Shown here in pieces: positions 47,929 to 58,844 of a DNA stretch of 64,000 bases. The position numbers were made by a program, and so were the translations under genes. The stretch's first letter is position 1; every line of letters begins with the position of its first letter. The notes beneath the pieces were generated by a model that worked only from the letters and a program-made list of their open reading frames with translations, did not search any database and was not told where the DNA came from. The DNA is from Lindgomyces ingoldianus (Eukaryota > Ascomycota > Dothideomycetes > Pleosporales > Lindgomycetaceae): the NCBI RefSeq assembly GCF_010093535.1, contig NW_022985182.1, positions 227,253 to 291,252 on the forward strand, written 5' to 3'.

Positions 47929-48331
47929 TGTGCAAAAAATTGGGAGATGGGGAATGGAAAGACAAAAAAGGTTGCGCGGCTGGTTAGAAGCTCAATTGGA
48001 GACGTATACATTGCCAAGACTGCGCCGGGGGCGGGGCCGGAAAAACCACATGGCCGATTGGTCTGCGGTTCGAGCAGAGCTTCCGAACGAACGACGTCGG
48101 ATGATTGATCGCGACTTCCATTGCGCAAGGTACCACGACTTTGTTCGACGCTTGGAGGTCAATTCCACTCCCAACCCTCCCAATTCCCCTAAGCCCCGCT
48201 CCACATTCCTACACCCGTACGTCACCCTTTCCCTTTCCCTTTCCCTTTCCTCTCCACATCTCCCTCCAATCCCCCAATTCCCTCCTCTTCACTCACCCCT
48301 CTCTCTGTAGACACCCCATCCCGCCGCTGAA
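47929..48331. promoter_or_regulatory. Shared promoter between WBP1 and the complex I subunit gene
   Basis: 403 bp between two divergent ATGs. Contains four CCCTTT repeats at about 48225-48250. GTACGT (48217) to CTCTGTAG (ending 48310) would be a plausible 94-nt intron in the 5' UTR of the right-hand gene. Confidence 0.5.
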
Positions 48332-48647
48332 ATGTCCTCAATCGCCCCTTCCTTCTTCAAACAGCCCTTCCGCTACATGCGGTGGGCATCCGTCAATAAA
48401 CCCGCATACTTCTATTCCATTGTCGTCGGCTGCATCGGGCCCGTTATGATCTTTACTGTTCCGCCGATCCGAAGTTATCTTGGGGATGAACAGAGGCCTA
48501 GGATTCCGCAGACTTATCCAAGTGAGTGGGCTTTTACTTGGGCGTGGGCAGAGCGCGAGAAGGGGAGTACTTTAGACCTGCAGCGCTGACGAGCGAATAG
48601 TTCCTACAGGACCGCGACCGCGACCTGAGGGGTTTGATGACGAATGA
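48332..48647 (+). CDS. NADH:ubiquinone oxidoreductase 9.5-kDa subunit (NUXM-like)
   Basis: Accessory membrane-arm subunit of mitochondrial complex I known in fungi. Exons 48332-48521 and 48601-48647, joined across a 79-nt intron (GTGAGT...AATAG), giving 78 aa. The family pattern is clear: FKQPFRYMRWASVNKPAYF, one membrane helix (FYSIVVGCIGPVMIFTVPP), then the conserved tail TYPIPTGPRPRPEGFDDE. Length matches the family (about 75-80 aa). Confidence 0.92.
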
Positions 48648-49099
48648 GCGAACGAAGGGCCATTGGGGAAGGAAAGTAAGGGGAAGTAAACGTGAATAGA
48701 TGCGTTAAAACGATTTCCATCAGTGGGTGCAGGAGGATCTGGAGTGCCCTCACTTCACGACGGAGTCAGAATTATGACTAGAATGGTGTAAATCTTTTAC
48801 ATTTTTTACATTTTTTTTTTTACCTGGGATAGCGATGCCAATCCCCTCCGTGTACAAAGTATCCCCCTTTCCAATAAAACTGACAAACTTCATAAACACC
48901 ACAACGCCCCCCGAGATTCCTTTTGGTAGTCTGCTTGTCCTATCTGGCTCTGACTCCGACTTTCGTGATGATGGCGGTGTCTGCATGGGATAGGAAAGCT
49001 GGTGGGTGGTGGGCAGGGAGGCGGAAGGTAAGAACAGCTTTCTAGAGAGCCGGAGCACATGACCTGGGACAGAAGATCCAAGTGGCGGGGGCTCGGGAC
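48648..49099. other. Intergenic, convergent 3' ends
   Basis: No ATG-initiated gene supported. A minus-strand frame at 48750-49058 starts only with GTG. A T-run occurs at about 48809-48820. Confidence 0.4.
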
Positions 49100-50537
49100 T
49101 TATTTTTGACGCTTCTTCCCATACGCCGCCGCGAGGTCCAACTCCACCTGATCATCTCCCGTCTCACGACCCCGCTTCCCTGAACTCTCCGCAATCATCT
49201 CGCCAGCGTATCGTCGCGCAGCTGCCAAGTTCTCCTGGACGATCTGATTCCCCCCCGGCCGCTTCTCAGGTCTCCCCGTCCTGCCCAAGGTCAAGCTCCC
49301 ATTTTCAAACACCGGATCCTCACCACCCACCAGCTCCCTCAACCAGGGATAATCCTCGCGATCCAGCTCCACACACGTAAGATAAGGGACCGGATACCGG
49401 TGAACATCAAGCTGGCAATTTGAATCCAAAACCCTCTGTTTCTGCACCAAATCCTGGAACCCGATTTTCATTTCCGCGAGATGGTTTTCCAGCACATTCA
49501 TCGCCTTCTTCGTAACGGGGAACTTTTTGTTGAACTGTCCCATGACGTCTTTATCCATATACGCATCCCCGCCTTTCGCTACGCGGGAATACAGCGCGAA
49601 GCCGCCGTCAGGAGAATGCGCACCGCTGCCCATGATAACCTGTTGCGCGAACCAGTGGCGGAAAAACCCCAGCGCCATCCAGACGAGGATGTCTTTAGCG
49701 TAGTCTTCGCGCTTGACGGGGCGGAAGTCGCTGGGCGCTGCCATGTTCCCTGGGTAGGTGGATGCGAGTAGCGATTCAACGCGCTGCCGCTTCCGCATTA
49801 GCAGATTGTGGTGTTTTTCGCACACCGCGCGGATCTCGGCACCTAGGGTGGCTTTGTTGGTATAGGAAATCGCATTCCAGCTTCCAGAGAGATGAACAAT
49901 AGCTTCCTTGAACATCATCTCAGACTTGATCTTCAGCGCTAGATCTGCCCAGTGGCGCGGGTTCGTCTGGATCGCGCGAAAGAGAACCTGTCCGTGCTTG
50001 AAGAATGCGGCGTCGATGGGCTTGCTGATCACATTGACGCAGCCGAGATATTCGGCGATTTGGAGAATCGAGATGGCGTCTTGGAGTGCGCACATCATGT
50101 CTGTGTTAGAGATGGCGAGGTCTTTTCCGTAGAAGGCGTAGAGCAGGGATTCGTAATGTTCGAAGAATTTGGTGGGCTCTTTGCCATTTTCATTGAGCGT
50201 GAAGATATGCGTTGCATTGATGGGTTCGGCTTTGTGGTTGAGTTTCTAGGGGGGTTGGTTAGATTGAGGCGATTAGGGAAATGGAGCCCTAGGAGGCTGG
50301 GGGGCTTACGAGGAGGGCCAATTGCCCGGCTGGGTAGTCGTCATTGGGCAGCTTGCGCAACTGGAACATCCAGCGCGTGTACTTTCCCGTGGCCAATGTA
50401 CGGGGAGCAAGTTTCGCGGCGTTGGCTTCTATGAGGAGATCAGCGAAGAAGGGGGAGTTGCGCGCGAGCACATTGGAATGCAGGTTGTAGCGGTGCTTGG
50501 AAGTGAGGATAACCTCAACATCCTCGGGTTGATCCAT
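49100..50537 (-). CDS. BTB/POZ-domain protein
   Basis: Minus-strand exons 50537-50310 and 50245-49100 with a 64-nt intron (GTAAGC...CCTAG), at least 457 aa. The BTB fold is seen as EDVEVILTSKHRYNLHSNVL, ARNSPFFADLL, then KFFEHYESLLYAFYGKDL and DAISILQIAEYLGC. The downstream helical region belongs to a conserved filamentous-fungal family of unknown role. The C-terminus is basic (AAYGKKRQK), possibly a nuclear signal. The frame is open upstream to 50765 without a better ATG, and an upstream ATG near 50814 (MKTSTWNN) could be joined by splicing, so the N-terminus is uncertain. Confidence 0.8.
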
Positions 50538-51299
50538 GGCGCTGTAGAGTTTGCAGTTGGTAGTAGCAGTGAAGCCTGAGGTGACGGTATTGTAATAGGT
50601 CAGCGGTACCGTGATGCTAGCGCCGGCGCCGGTTTCCGGGAGGAGGAAAATTAGCTGCTGGGGTGAGGGCAGAAAGACTCGTTGTTGTTGATCCTTGAGG
50701 TCGTGGACGCCAAGACCAAGAGTGGGTGGTGATAGATTGTTAGAGCAGGTTGAGGGTTTAAGCACAGTTTGCCGTGGTTTACTGACTACGATTGTTCCAG
50801 GTAGAAGTCTTCATGGCAGCCAGTTCAATAGAATGCAATGAGAGAAAGTGAAGGTACAGGAGTGTTTGAAAGAGAAGGGGTGAGGTTTTCAAAGTTGAGA
50901 GTGTTTTTAGGTCACCATGAAGTTGAATGGGGAGATGACCGAGAAGCTATGTTCCGCTTAGTTGTAGATGGGAGCGTGCGGGCCTGAGATATCCTTAAGC
51001 GCGCTGGAGCTTCGAAATATCTGAAGTTATGGGAGAGGAAGAGAGTAAGGGAACCAGACAATGTAGAAACCAATAGAAGAAAATCATCAGCTTCATTGAA
51101 TGAGCATTACTCGATTCCTCTCTCTCTCGTCAAATCATCTCCCACACTTGGCCGTTTAGATCCTCTAGCAGAGGCCTTGAGACTACTTTTTGGCTTGGTC
51201 CAGATTCCCTCTTCTTAATGTAATCGGGTCAATTGCTCAATGCAATACTTTCAGTGTGAGTGACCATGTGTTATAAATCATACCTCTCATACCATCCCT
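50538..51299. other. Promoter region of the BTB gene and intergenic
   Basis: Upstream sequence of the BTB gene and the 3' flank of the glutathione transferase. The first 230 bp may be coding (see the BTB entry). Nothing else recognised. Confidence 0.4.
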
Positions 51300-52502
51300 T
51301 CACATCTTACTCTCCGCCTCCAACACAGCTGGCATTCGAACCTCGCCCACCCTCAACTTTCTCCAATCCTCCTCATACACTTCCTCAACATTAGGATACG
51401 GCCCAAGCGGTGTGATCGCCAGTGGATTGACTTCCGAATGGCTCTTCGTGTACTAGAACCCCAATCAGCTCACCGAAGTCAAACCCCACACAGCCCGAAA
51501 GAGATTTTGGTACTTACATTCTCCTTAATATGCCTAAAATCCGTACTCTCCCTAAACCCCTCTACATTCCAATAAAGCCCCTTAAGCCAATTATTCAGCA
51601 CCGGATAGTCATGTCTCACCGTCCCCAGGTTCGTCTTAAAATGCTGCACATACACCGCATCAAACCTGACAATCGTCGCATACAACCTCACATCCAGCTC
51701 CGTCATGACATTTCCCAGGACGAATGGTCCACCGTTCTTAGCGATTAGGGCTTCGGCTTTATTGAGCGCAGCGAAGAGTGGGATGACGCCGGCCTCATAG
51801 TCTTCCTGCGTGCGTGCGAAACCGGCGCGGTAGACACCGAAGTTGATGCTCATTTGCATCCAAGGGGAAAGGTCGTCGATTTGAGTGCGGAGGGCGGCGG
51901 GATATAGGTCGATGGATGCGAGGCTTGGGGGTAGCATGGTGTTGAAGGCTGTTGGGAGCCAGCGGAGCATTTCGGCAGATTCCTACAAATTACGAATCTT
52001 AGTAGGTTTACCATACACGTACTGGACAGCTGTTCAATTGGCGAAGTGGAGGGGAGATGCCGTACGTTGTTGACGATGGTCCCGGTCTTCTTATCCCATA
52101 GTACAGGCACGCTATATTTCCCCTTATACTCTTTATCCGCCGTGAAGTATATCTCATGCAGGAACTTCGCTCCCAACAGATGATCGACTGTCGCATTTGG
52201 ATACTCTTCATTCGACTCTGGAAACCGCCAACCTTCGTCCCCTTTGGGATACGGCTTTACGACTGAAAGCGTAATGATGTCGGTGAGATGCTTGATGTGT
52301 CGAACGAGGTTTACGCGGTGTGCAAAGGGACAGAAGAGGCCTAAAAGTGTTCAGCATGGTGCTTTGACGTGGACGCAGGATTAAGTAGGACGGGACCTAT
52401 GTAGAGATGGTATCGATCCTTTTCTGGTAGGAATTGGCCTCCTTCAGAGATTATGCCATGCCAGCCGTCCGATGTCCCAGCTTTGTGGATTTCGGCGGTC
52501 AT
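51300..52502 (-). CDS. Glutathione transferase, ECM4/omega-like (glutathionyl-hydroquinone reductase type)
   Basis: Minus-strand exons 52502-52397, 52340-52066, 51982-51518 and 51452-51300 (999 nt, 332 aa). The thioredoxin-like active site is GLFCPFAHR with Cys39. It resembles the CPWAHR motif of ECM4-class enzymes, which reduce glutathionyl-hydroquinones or act as omega-type GSTs. YSVPVLWDKKTGTIVNNES is the cis-Pro and SNESxE-like segment. The helical C-domain carries ELDVRLYATIVRFDAVYVQH and ends PNVEEVYEEDW. Likely cytosolic. The open frame continues upstream of MTAEIHKAG to 52778, but the ATG at 52502 fits the family. Confidence 0.9.
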
Positions 52503-52978
52503 TGTGAATGTTGTTCTGGGGTTCGGTGCTTTGGTATGCTGGGGCGGAGCAGGCCTATTATCTCGGATTTGGGAGCAAGAGACGCTGCCAATTTGTACCC
52601 TCCGAGTAGAAAGATTATTGATCAACCTCCGGTAGAGCCGAAATATCATACAAATCAGGCTCGCCAAAGGTACACGACACGACGTCAATGGGGGGGAAAC
52701 CGGCAGAAACGGAGCGGTGGTTGAAGCGGTGAAGGTGGGGTTAATAATCAGAGGGTCTCTGGTGGGGTCTCCGAACACACTTTCGAGAACAGCATAAGTT
52801 TTGCTTTTATAAAATATTAATGTATTTGAATTTGTGAAAATGACTGTGCCGACGGGATACTAGAGACATCTACGCGTGGTAAAACAAGCTTGAAGGAACA
52901 GACAATTTGCTGAAGCAAACGTCCAAATCCCAATCTCCACCCAAATGCTATATTTTCTATATATTTCCATTCAATGCC
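52503..52978. other. Intergenic, promoter of the glutathione transferase
   Basis: No separate gene supported; the open frame to 52778 is the upstream extension of the transferase frame. Confidence 0.35.
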
Positions 52979-54111
52979 CTATTTCTCCCTTTCATTAAGC
53001 TCAACCGCGCTTACGGGAGGACTCTCACCTCTAGTTTCAGCCTTACGACCACCACAGCATCCACAGCAACCTCCACCCCTCTGATAACCTTCCCTGAAAC
53101 AAAGCCCTGGATGGAAAGCATTCAGAGCCAAAACCGCAGCCCCGACGATCGCTCCTTCCAGCCCGATAAAGTACTTCTGCGTCTTGATGAGATGACCGTT
53201 CCACCCCTCACTCAACTCAGCCACACGGTATACAGAGCGCGTGAATATGCATAACGTGGCGAAAGACAGCGCAATGAGAAATCCCTTAAAGGCCCAAGAT
53301 TGTCGGAGCCTAGCGTGCGTCGGGTCCAGCGCATTCTCCGCGCCCAGTCCGCGTGTTCGGCGAGTTGTGCGGATGGAGAAGTCCAGAGCGAGGGCGATGA
53401 AGATGGCGAGTGTACCAACCTGGATTGAAAGACCTGCGATCATGATGTTGTTGCCGGTGGTGGGATCTCTGTCGCTGTGACTAGCTGCCGAGGCGATGCC
53501 TCCGCCTGCTGCTTGGAGCATTAGGGACGCGAGATCGCAAGGGATGAAGATGCGGGGGTAGCTCATGGGCTTGATGCGGGAGTTTTGCGGACCGAATGTC
53601 AAGACGATTCGGCTGAGGCAGAGGTAGATTCCGGCAGCGAGGAAGGCAGGCGCGATTGTTAGGCAGACGATTTGGATGAGGAAGGGGTTCTACTTGTCGA
53701 GTCAGTGATTCATATTGCATCTATGAGGTGCGCGAGGGGAATTGCAGGAACAGCTGCTTATTTCCCTGGCCAGATGGACTTAAAGATGAAGCGTACCTCA
53801 GCGAAAGGATTCTTATGGCTCCCAATCCGTCCGACATATCCAATAACCTCCAGTGCGCAACCGCATACCATCGCAATCGTGAAGCCTACGAATCTTCTTG
53901 ATAACACTCCTTGTCCAATGAACAGCACCGTCGATAATGCAAAAAGTGCCAGGAAGAGTGCGTTCGCGGGGAGAGATGGTATGTAGCCCCAGTAGGAAAG
54001 GCTCAGCGGACATGTTTCTAGCGTGCACGAATTCCGGAAGTTCTTCCTGTCGCTGGCCTTGCTACGAGGATCGAGGGCGTGTGTGAGGAGAGCGTATGCT
54101 ATGGACGCCAT
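52979..54111 (-). CDS. RTA1-like multispanning membrane protein
   Basis: RTA1/RTM1 family (lipid-translocating exporter-like, seven helices, linked to drug and sphingoid-base tolerance in yeasts). Exons 54111-53797 and 53689-52979 on the minus strand with a 107-nt intron, 341 aa. Seen: luminal N-terminus with two Cys (NSCTLETCPLS), helix ALFLALFALSTVLFIGQ, family motif EVIGYVGRIGSH with NPF, FLIQIVCLTIAPAFLAAGIY, then IFIPCDLASLMLQAAGGG and CIFTRSVYRVAEL, the typical RTA1 blocks. A Cys/Gly-rich tail (GGGCCGCCGGRK) ends the protein. Plasma or internal membrane location is inferred. Confidence 0.9.
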
Positions 54112-55520
54112 TTTTGTAGTTGGCTATGATAGGATAGCCTTGAGAAAGAAGGACTGGTGGTAGATGTACTATGCTCTGAGACTGATGAAACTGGTCCGGA
54201 ATGAATAGACGACAATGTCCTAAAGGATCAAATAATATCCGGCGGCGAAGCTCAAATACGAAGAAGGATGAAGTTGAGTATGACTGCAGCGCTTATGGTG
54301 ACTGAAGCCTTCAAACAACGAACGCAATGCCCGGATCGTCACCTGTGAACAACTCTAAAGAAGAAAACGAAACTGCTCGAGGTGGAGTGGAGACAAGAAT
54401 ACCAAGGCATCAAAAGAAGCGTCTTACCCATGAGACATTCCGCCGTTTATATCCCGTCGAAGCCCATGTACATTCTCGTATTGACGAACACCAAGCCTAG
54501 TTCCGCAAAGTTTCAAGACGGGAGCGTCGCGCGATGGACCTGTTTTGGCCACACTAATGAAAGACAGGTGTGAACATCGGAGATGTGTGATTGGTTGGAG
54601 ATGGAGAGATAATGTTAAGCGACGCTGACGGTCGGCGACAGTGACCGGTTTGCCGTCCTCGCTTCGAGGGGGAGCGCGTTCCAGAAGCCAGATTCCTGAA
54701 ATGGTATTTTAATCGATGGGGCTGAAGGAAATATACTTCCTCCACGAATTAGCGGACTCTCTCTCTCTTGTAATTCACAAAATGTCGCTTAGGACTTCCC
54801 TTCGCTTTTATTGCTCTCCTACACTCGCGCAAGATACTATGCTTTTGCGTTCGCCTTCGTAGTCTCATGGCGTGGAGCGTCCAGTGTGCAGCCGCACTTG
54901 TCTGGTGAGCCTGTTTGGTTCACATATTCGGCAAGGACACAGGGTTGGTAAGGGTAGGAAACATGGTTTGCTAGAGGTGGCCCTCTCAGGTCGGGCCACC
55001 AAACCGAGTGTTAGAATACCTACCTTGATGTCATCGGGTGGGAGGCGTGAAGGGGAGAGTTTATTCAAGACCTAGTTGACCGGTTTGGGAAGACACTAGC
55101 GCTGCCAAATAGATCTAAGATTGTATGCTTTTACAAGCTAAGGTATGCAACGTTGGAAATATTGTAAGAAAGGAGTACTGAGCTGTGGTGGGGTTTTCTT
55201 TTTAGAGAGGTTTATGCCTTGCATGACGCTAACTACTAACACAGAGATTCATCGTGGGCGAGATTTCTGGTTGCCTTGACCTATCTAACGCAATAAGAAA
55301 AATTCTCTCTCTCTCTTAGACTCACTTTGATACGAATAGATTCGGGAAAATTGCAGAAAGACTGTGAGACAGTAAGGAATGTTGTCTAGGGCATAGTTGG
55401 CGCAGCTAATGAACTGGTGCTAGCTCGACATCAAGCTCGACATCAAGCTCGACATCAATGTAATTATGTTTCTTCCTATGGGCCTGTTCGCGGTTATATA
55501 TATGGCTGATCAACTTGAAG
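54112..55520. other. Gene-poor region
   Basis: No supported gene. A triple 12-bp repeat AGCTCGACATCA occupies 55422-55457. Confidence 0.4.
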
Positions 55521-55524
55521 CTAG

Positions 55525-56362
55525 GAAATAGTGTTGAAATATTACCGTGTCCCATACAATGCCGTCCTTCGATTCTTCGATGCACAAAGTCTAGTGTGGA
55601 CAGTGCCCTTAGATAAGGACTCGGAGGACGATGGTCAATCTAAAGCTATTCAAGACATTTATAATAGCCTCAAAACACAGCGTCGTCTCGCTCGTTGTGG
55701 TTTTTATGGCACAGGGCGAGCCTTACATATCAAGTGCAGACCACGTATTGAACCCTCAATAGGAATTCACAACTTGCCATCGAGTACTGCTACTTCTGAA
55801 AATAAGTAAAAAAAAAATCACCCTTATGGCCATGTCTTCTGAGTTCATGTAAGTACTCCAGATCAATTGGATCAAGCCTACAAATGCATGGCACGGAAAT
55901 TATGACTACCAGGATGGAATGACCCGAAGGTCGACCGCAAGCACGTCTTAGTTAACTAGTGAAGCAAAGAATAAAACTGGCCATGGCTTCTTCCACAAGA
56001 TAATGCGGGCGATTTAGATATTTTTCCCGAAACTCCGCGCTTCGTTGACTCTCTGGCCCGAAGGTCGCATGGTACTATCATTATCACAATTCGTGATAAG
56101 AGTGTGGGATTGAGACTGATTAACGGAAAAGTGACTATGGTCGGGCCATGATGTCGAGAGGATGCAGAGCAGTGGTTCGGATCTCATCTAGCATAGGAGT
56201 ATAATCCGGATTCGATGGTCACTCAAATTCTCCTGGAAGAACTCTGCATAAATACCTAAACAAAGATCATCCTGATCCCCGCGGCGACTCAGAAAGTGAA
56301 AAGTCTGTCGCAAGAACTTGGAAATTATCTTTCGATTATATTGCTAAAGAGAGAACGGACTA
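55525..56362 (+). pseudogene. NB-ARC-type NLR relic
   Basis: From about 55853 the + frame gives DQAYKCMARKL, stop, LPGWNDPKVDRKHVLV, matching the segment before the Walker B region of fungal NB-ARC proteins. Then DNAGDLDIFPETPRFVDSLA with RRSHGTIIITIRDKSVGLRL corresponds to LVLDNADDLDIF and SSNGAIIFTTRD. In another frame HKYLNKDHPDPRGDSESE and SVARTWKLSFDYIA continue the domain. In-frame stops and at least one frameshift disable it; no P-loop was found. The 92-codon frame at 55531-55809 has no ATG and may be a decayed upstream part. Confidence 0.65.
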
Positions 56363-56684
56363 ACAACTGTGCTTCTATTCAGCCTGGTGAGGGTTGGCTG
56401 ACCGCCATGCTTGGCCCCTCCGTGGATATTTCTCTCCCCCACGGCTGCTGAACCTCCAGTTGAACCCCATGCTCCGTATCGTATCGTTCCGCCTTCTTAC
56501 CTCTATTAGCCCTGCCATAATGCTACTCCCTGATTGCCCTTGCCTGACTCGGCTGACTCAGTATTATGCGGTAACTAATACTTCCGACATGGCCATTGAA
56601 CAGCTGCCCTGTGGATTTTCCTGGCTGGGGGCGGGCTTCGCGACCACGCCTCATGCTTGCCACAGCTTTGCACAGTGCCGCGCA
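56363..56684. other. Unassigned sequence before the tandem array
   Basis: A + strand frame at 56394-56726 is open but matches nothing known and runs into the tandem array, so I do not call it a gene. Confidence 0.3.
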
Positions 56685-57110
56685 CTTACCTATCAAGGCA
56701 GTTTAAAACCGCACCAAGAATCGTAGTGTATCCTCACCGTATTCCACAGTTATCAACGCTTACCCAACATGGCAATTTAAGAGCTCTGTGGTCCAAGTTT
56801 GCATACAGAGATCAATAGTTTTGCGTGCTTACCCAAAAAGGTAGTTTAGGCCCGCACTAAGAAATGCAGTGCATTCCACTCCACATTCCACAGTCATCAA
56901 CAGACATTTATACTTACCCAACAGGGCAGTTTGAAAGTCCACCAGAAATTGTGGTGCTATCCAGAAACCCATTCTAGCAGTATTCGACGAGGGTATTGTG
57001 TACTTACCCAATAAGGTAATTTAAGACGCACTAGGAATTGCATTGCATATGCACGTATTTCGCAGTGTTCGATGGTATTTTAACTTGCCTAATCTGGAAG
57101 TTTGGGGTGG
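56685..57110 (-). repeat. Degenerate tandem array with a splice-donor-like motif
   Basis: Six units each start (on + strand) CTTACCYAAYAWGGYARTTT or close. Positions are 56685, 56759, 56828, 56913, 57003 and 57084, with periods of 74, 69, 85, 90 and 81 bp. On the minus strand each unit has CCYTRTTGGGTAAG, an exon-intron-like boundary. The rest of the unit is poorly conserved (CGCACYAAGAAT, ATTCCACAGTYATC). Confidence 0.7.
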
Positions 57111-57555
57111 CTGAAGGGAGGTGGCTGGGGAGCAAGACGGAGACTGCTGCATACAGCAGGAAGAATGATTATGATGAACAGGAAATCCAAATAAGCTTCA
57201 CACTGGAAGTGTGATTGTTATGGCAGGGGGAATGATACGAAGAGAGATGGTTGGGTCGCTGGCATGTTCACGGAACTACAGAGGGCACGAAGTAAAGGGA
57301 TACAGATAGGGCCATATTAACATAATTGGGCTTAGGAACAGATTTGACAGAGGAAACCTATATCAGACGCCAATGGATGATGAGAGGGCACTCCGGCCTC
57401 ATAACCCAACCTCTCGCCTTAATCCTGACGTCTCCAAAACAGCCTACTTTTCCACTTACAGGCACGTCCACCATCAGCACGTTCGCCATCAGCTATAGCC
57501 CTTCTCATCCCATGCACTTCACTCACACCCAATGGCAGAATCAATCTTGCAAATT
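57111..57555. other. Intergenic
   Basis: No gene supported between the tandem array and the clathrin light chain 3' end. Confidence 0.35.
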
Positions 57556-58446
57556 CTAGTACCCAGTCGCACCAGGAGCCTTCTCATCCTTCCGCAGACT
57601 CAGCAGCATCTCCCTGAACCTCTGCTTCTCGCTGCCAGCTGCACCACCCTTAATGCCCTTCCCACTCAGATCCACCAACTTAGCAATGCGCTCCCAGCTC
57701 GTTCCGCCAGCGGTTGTGTCGTCCCGATTCGCAAGGAACTCGTCAGCCTCGCGCCGTGTCGCCGCCATGCCCTTCTCCTTCTTCGTGTTGTAGTTCTCGT
57801 AGAAGTCATCGATGTTCTCTTGTGCTTCCTTGATCGTCGCAGTTTTGCGCTCGGCGGAGACTTCGTCGCGGTGCTGGATGGCGAGGTCTCGGCGCTCGCG
57901 CCATGCACGCAGGACTTCTGGCTCGGGGGAGTCGGAGCGCATGGGTGTGTAGGAGGATTGGGATTGGCTAGGGAGGAAGGGGAGGGTGGAGCCGGTGATA
58001 GTACCACCGGGGGCCATGTGCTAGGCATCGTTAGAGAATCTGTGGCTGTTTGTAGCTGTTGTAGAGGGAGCAGGTATCTGGCTTACGTCGTTGGTAGTGT
58101 CAATGACAGGGAATGAACTCTCGAATCCCATCATCTCCTCGCTGCCGACGTTGGCCTGGAAGCTGCTGCCGCCGCCGCCCAGCAGGTCATCGTCGCCATC
58201 TTCTACGGTTGCCAGCTTGTCGTTTGGAGAGGCGAATTGGTTTGCATCGTCGCCAAGGAGTGCCCGTTCACGGGACAGAAAATCGTCTTCATCAGCAGCG
58301 TCGCCGACCAGGTCGAAGTTGGCTTCACCGCGTGCCTCTGTTTGGCCTGCGTCGGACCGTTAGTTGGGAGCTGTTCCGGGGGGTTGAATCACCGGAATGG
58401 GCTTACCAGCGTCGATTTCGTCTAACGAGGGGAATCGGTCGGCCAT
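57556..58446 (-). CDS. CLC1: Clathrin light chain
   Basis: Regulatory subunit of the clathrin coat in endocytosis and Golgi transport. Minus-strand exons 58446-58407, 58346-58087 and 58020-57556 (765 nt, 254 aa), with GTAAGC donors. The N-terminus has MADRFPSLDEIDAGQTEARG. An acidic segment follows (VEDGDDDLLGG, VGSEEMMGFESSFP), which corresponds to the conserved light-chain block. The heavy-chain binding helix WRERRDLAIQHRDEVSAERK then continues to AQENIDDFYENYNTKKEK. The tail ends RFREMLLSLRKDEKAPGATGY. Family length and order agree. Confidence 0.93.
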
Positions 58447-58844
58447 TGTGTAGATGTGGGGTTGTGAGAAGATGGGGAGAGAAGCTTTGTAGGGAAGGTA
58501 TGGAGAGATTAATAAGTTGGGTGTGGTGTTTGTGTCAAATAATTAACTTGTCCTCAGGTCCACGGGGGAAGCGTGCCAAGAGGTCTTCGGCAAAAGGCTA
58601 TTCCGCGCCGACGGAGCTCCAAACAGAGCTTCGTCGCACCTCCGAGACCAACTCCTCGTCGGACCGACTCACTTTCACTTGATTCAACAGTCCCGACACT
58701 GCATTTATCCGACACCGGTGTATGTAAGGCCCTCTCTCCATAATATATAGTATTTTGCCTAGCTTCCCTCTCCGGGCAACCACCATCTTCATTCCTTACC
58801 AAACTCGTACAACTAGGACAGCATCATCTGACCCCCCACAGAAA
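58447..58844. promoter_or_regulatory. Shared promoter of clathrin light chain and the CID protein gene
   Basis: 398 bp between divergent start codons. No separate gene. A TATA-like ATAATATATAG lies near 58740. Confidence 0.4.

Noticed and set aside
48750..49058. 102-codon minus-strand frame after the complex I subunit gene
   Set aside because: It begins with GTG, has no ATG and no family match.
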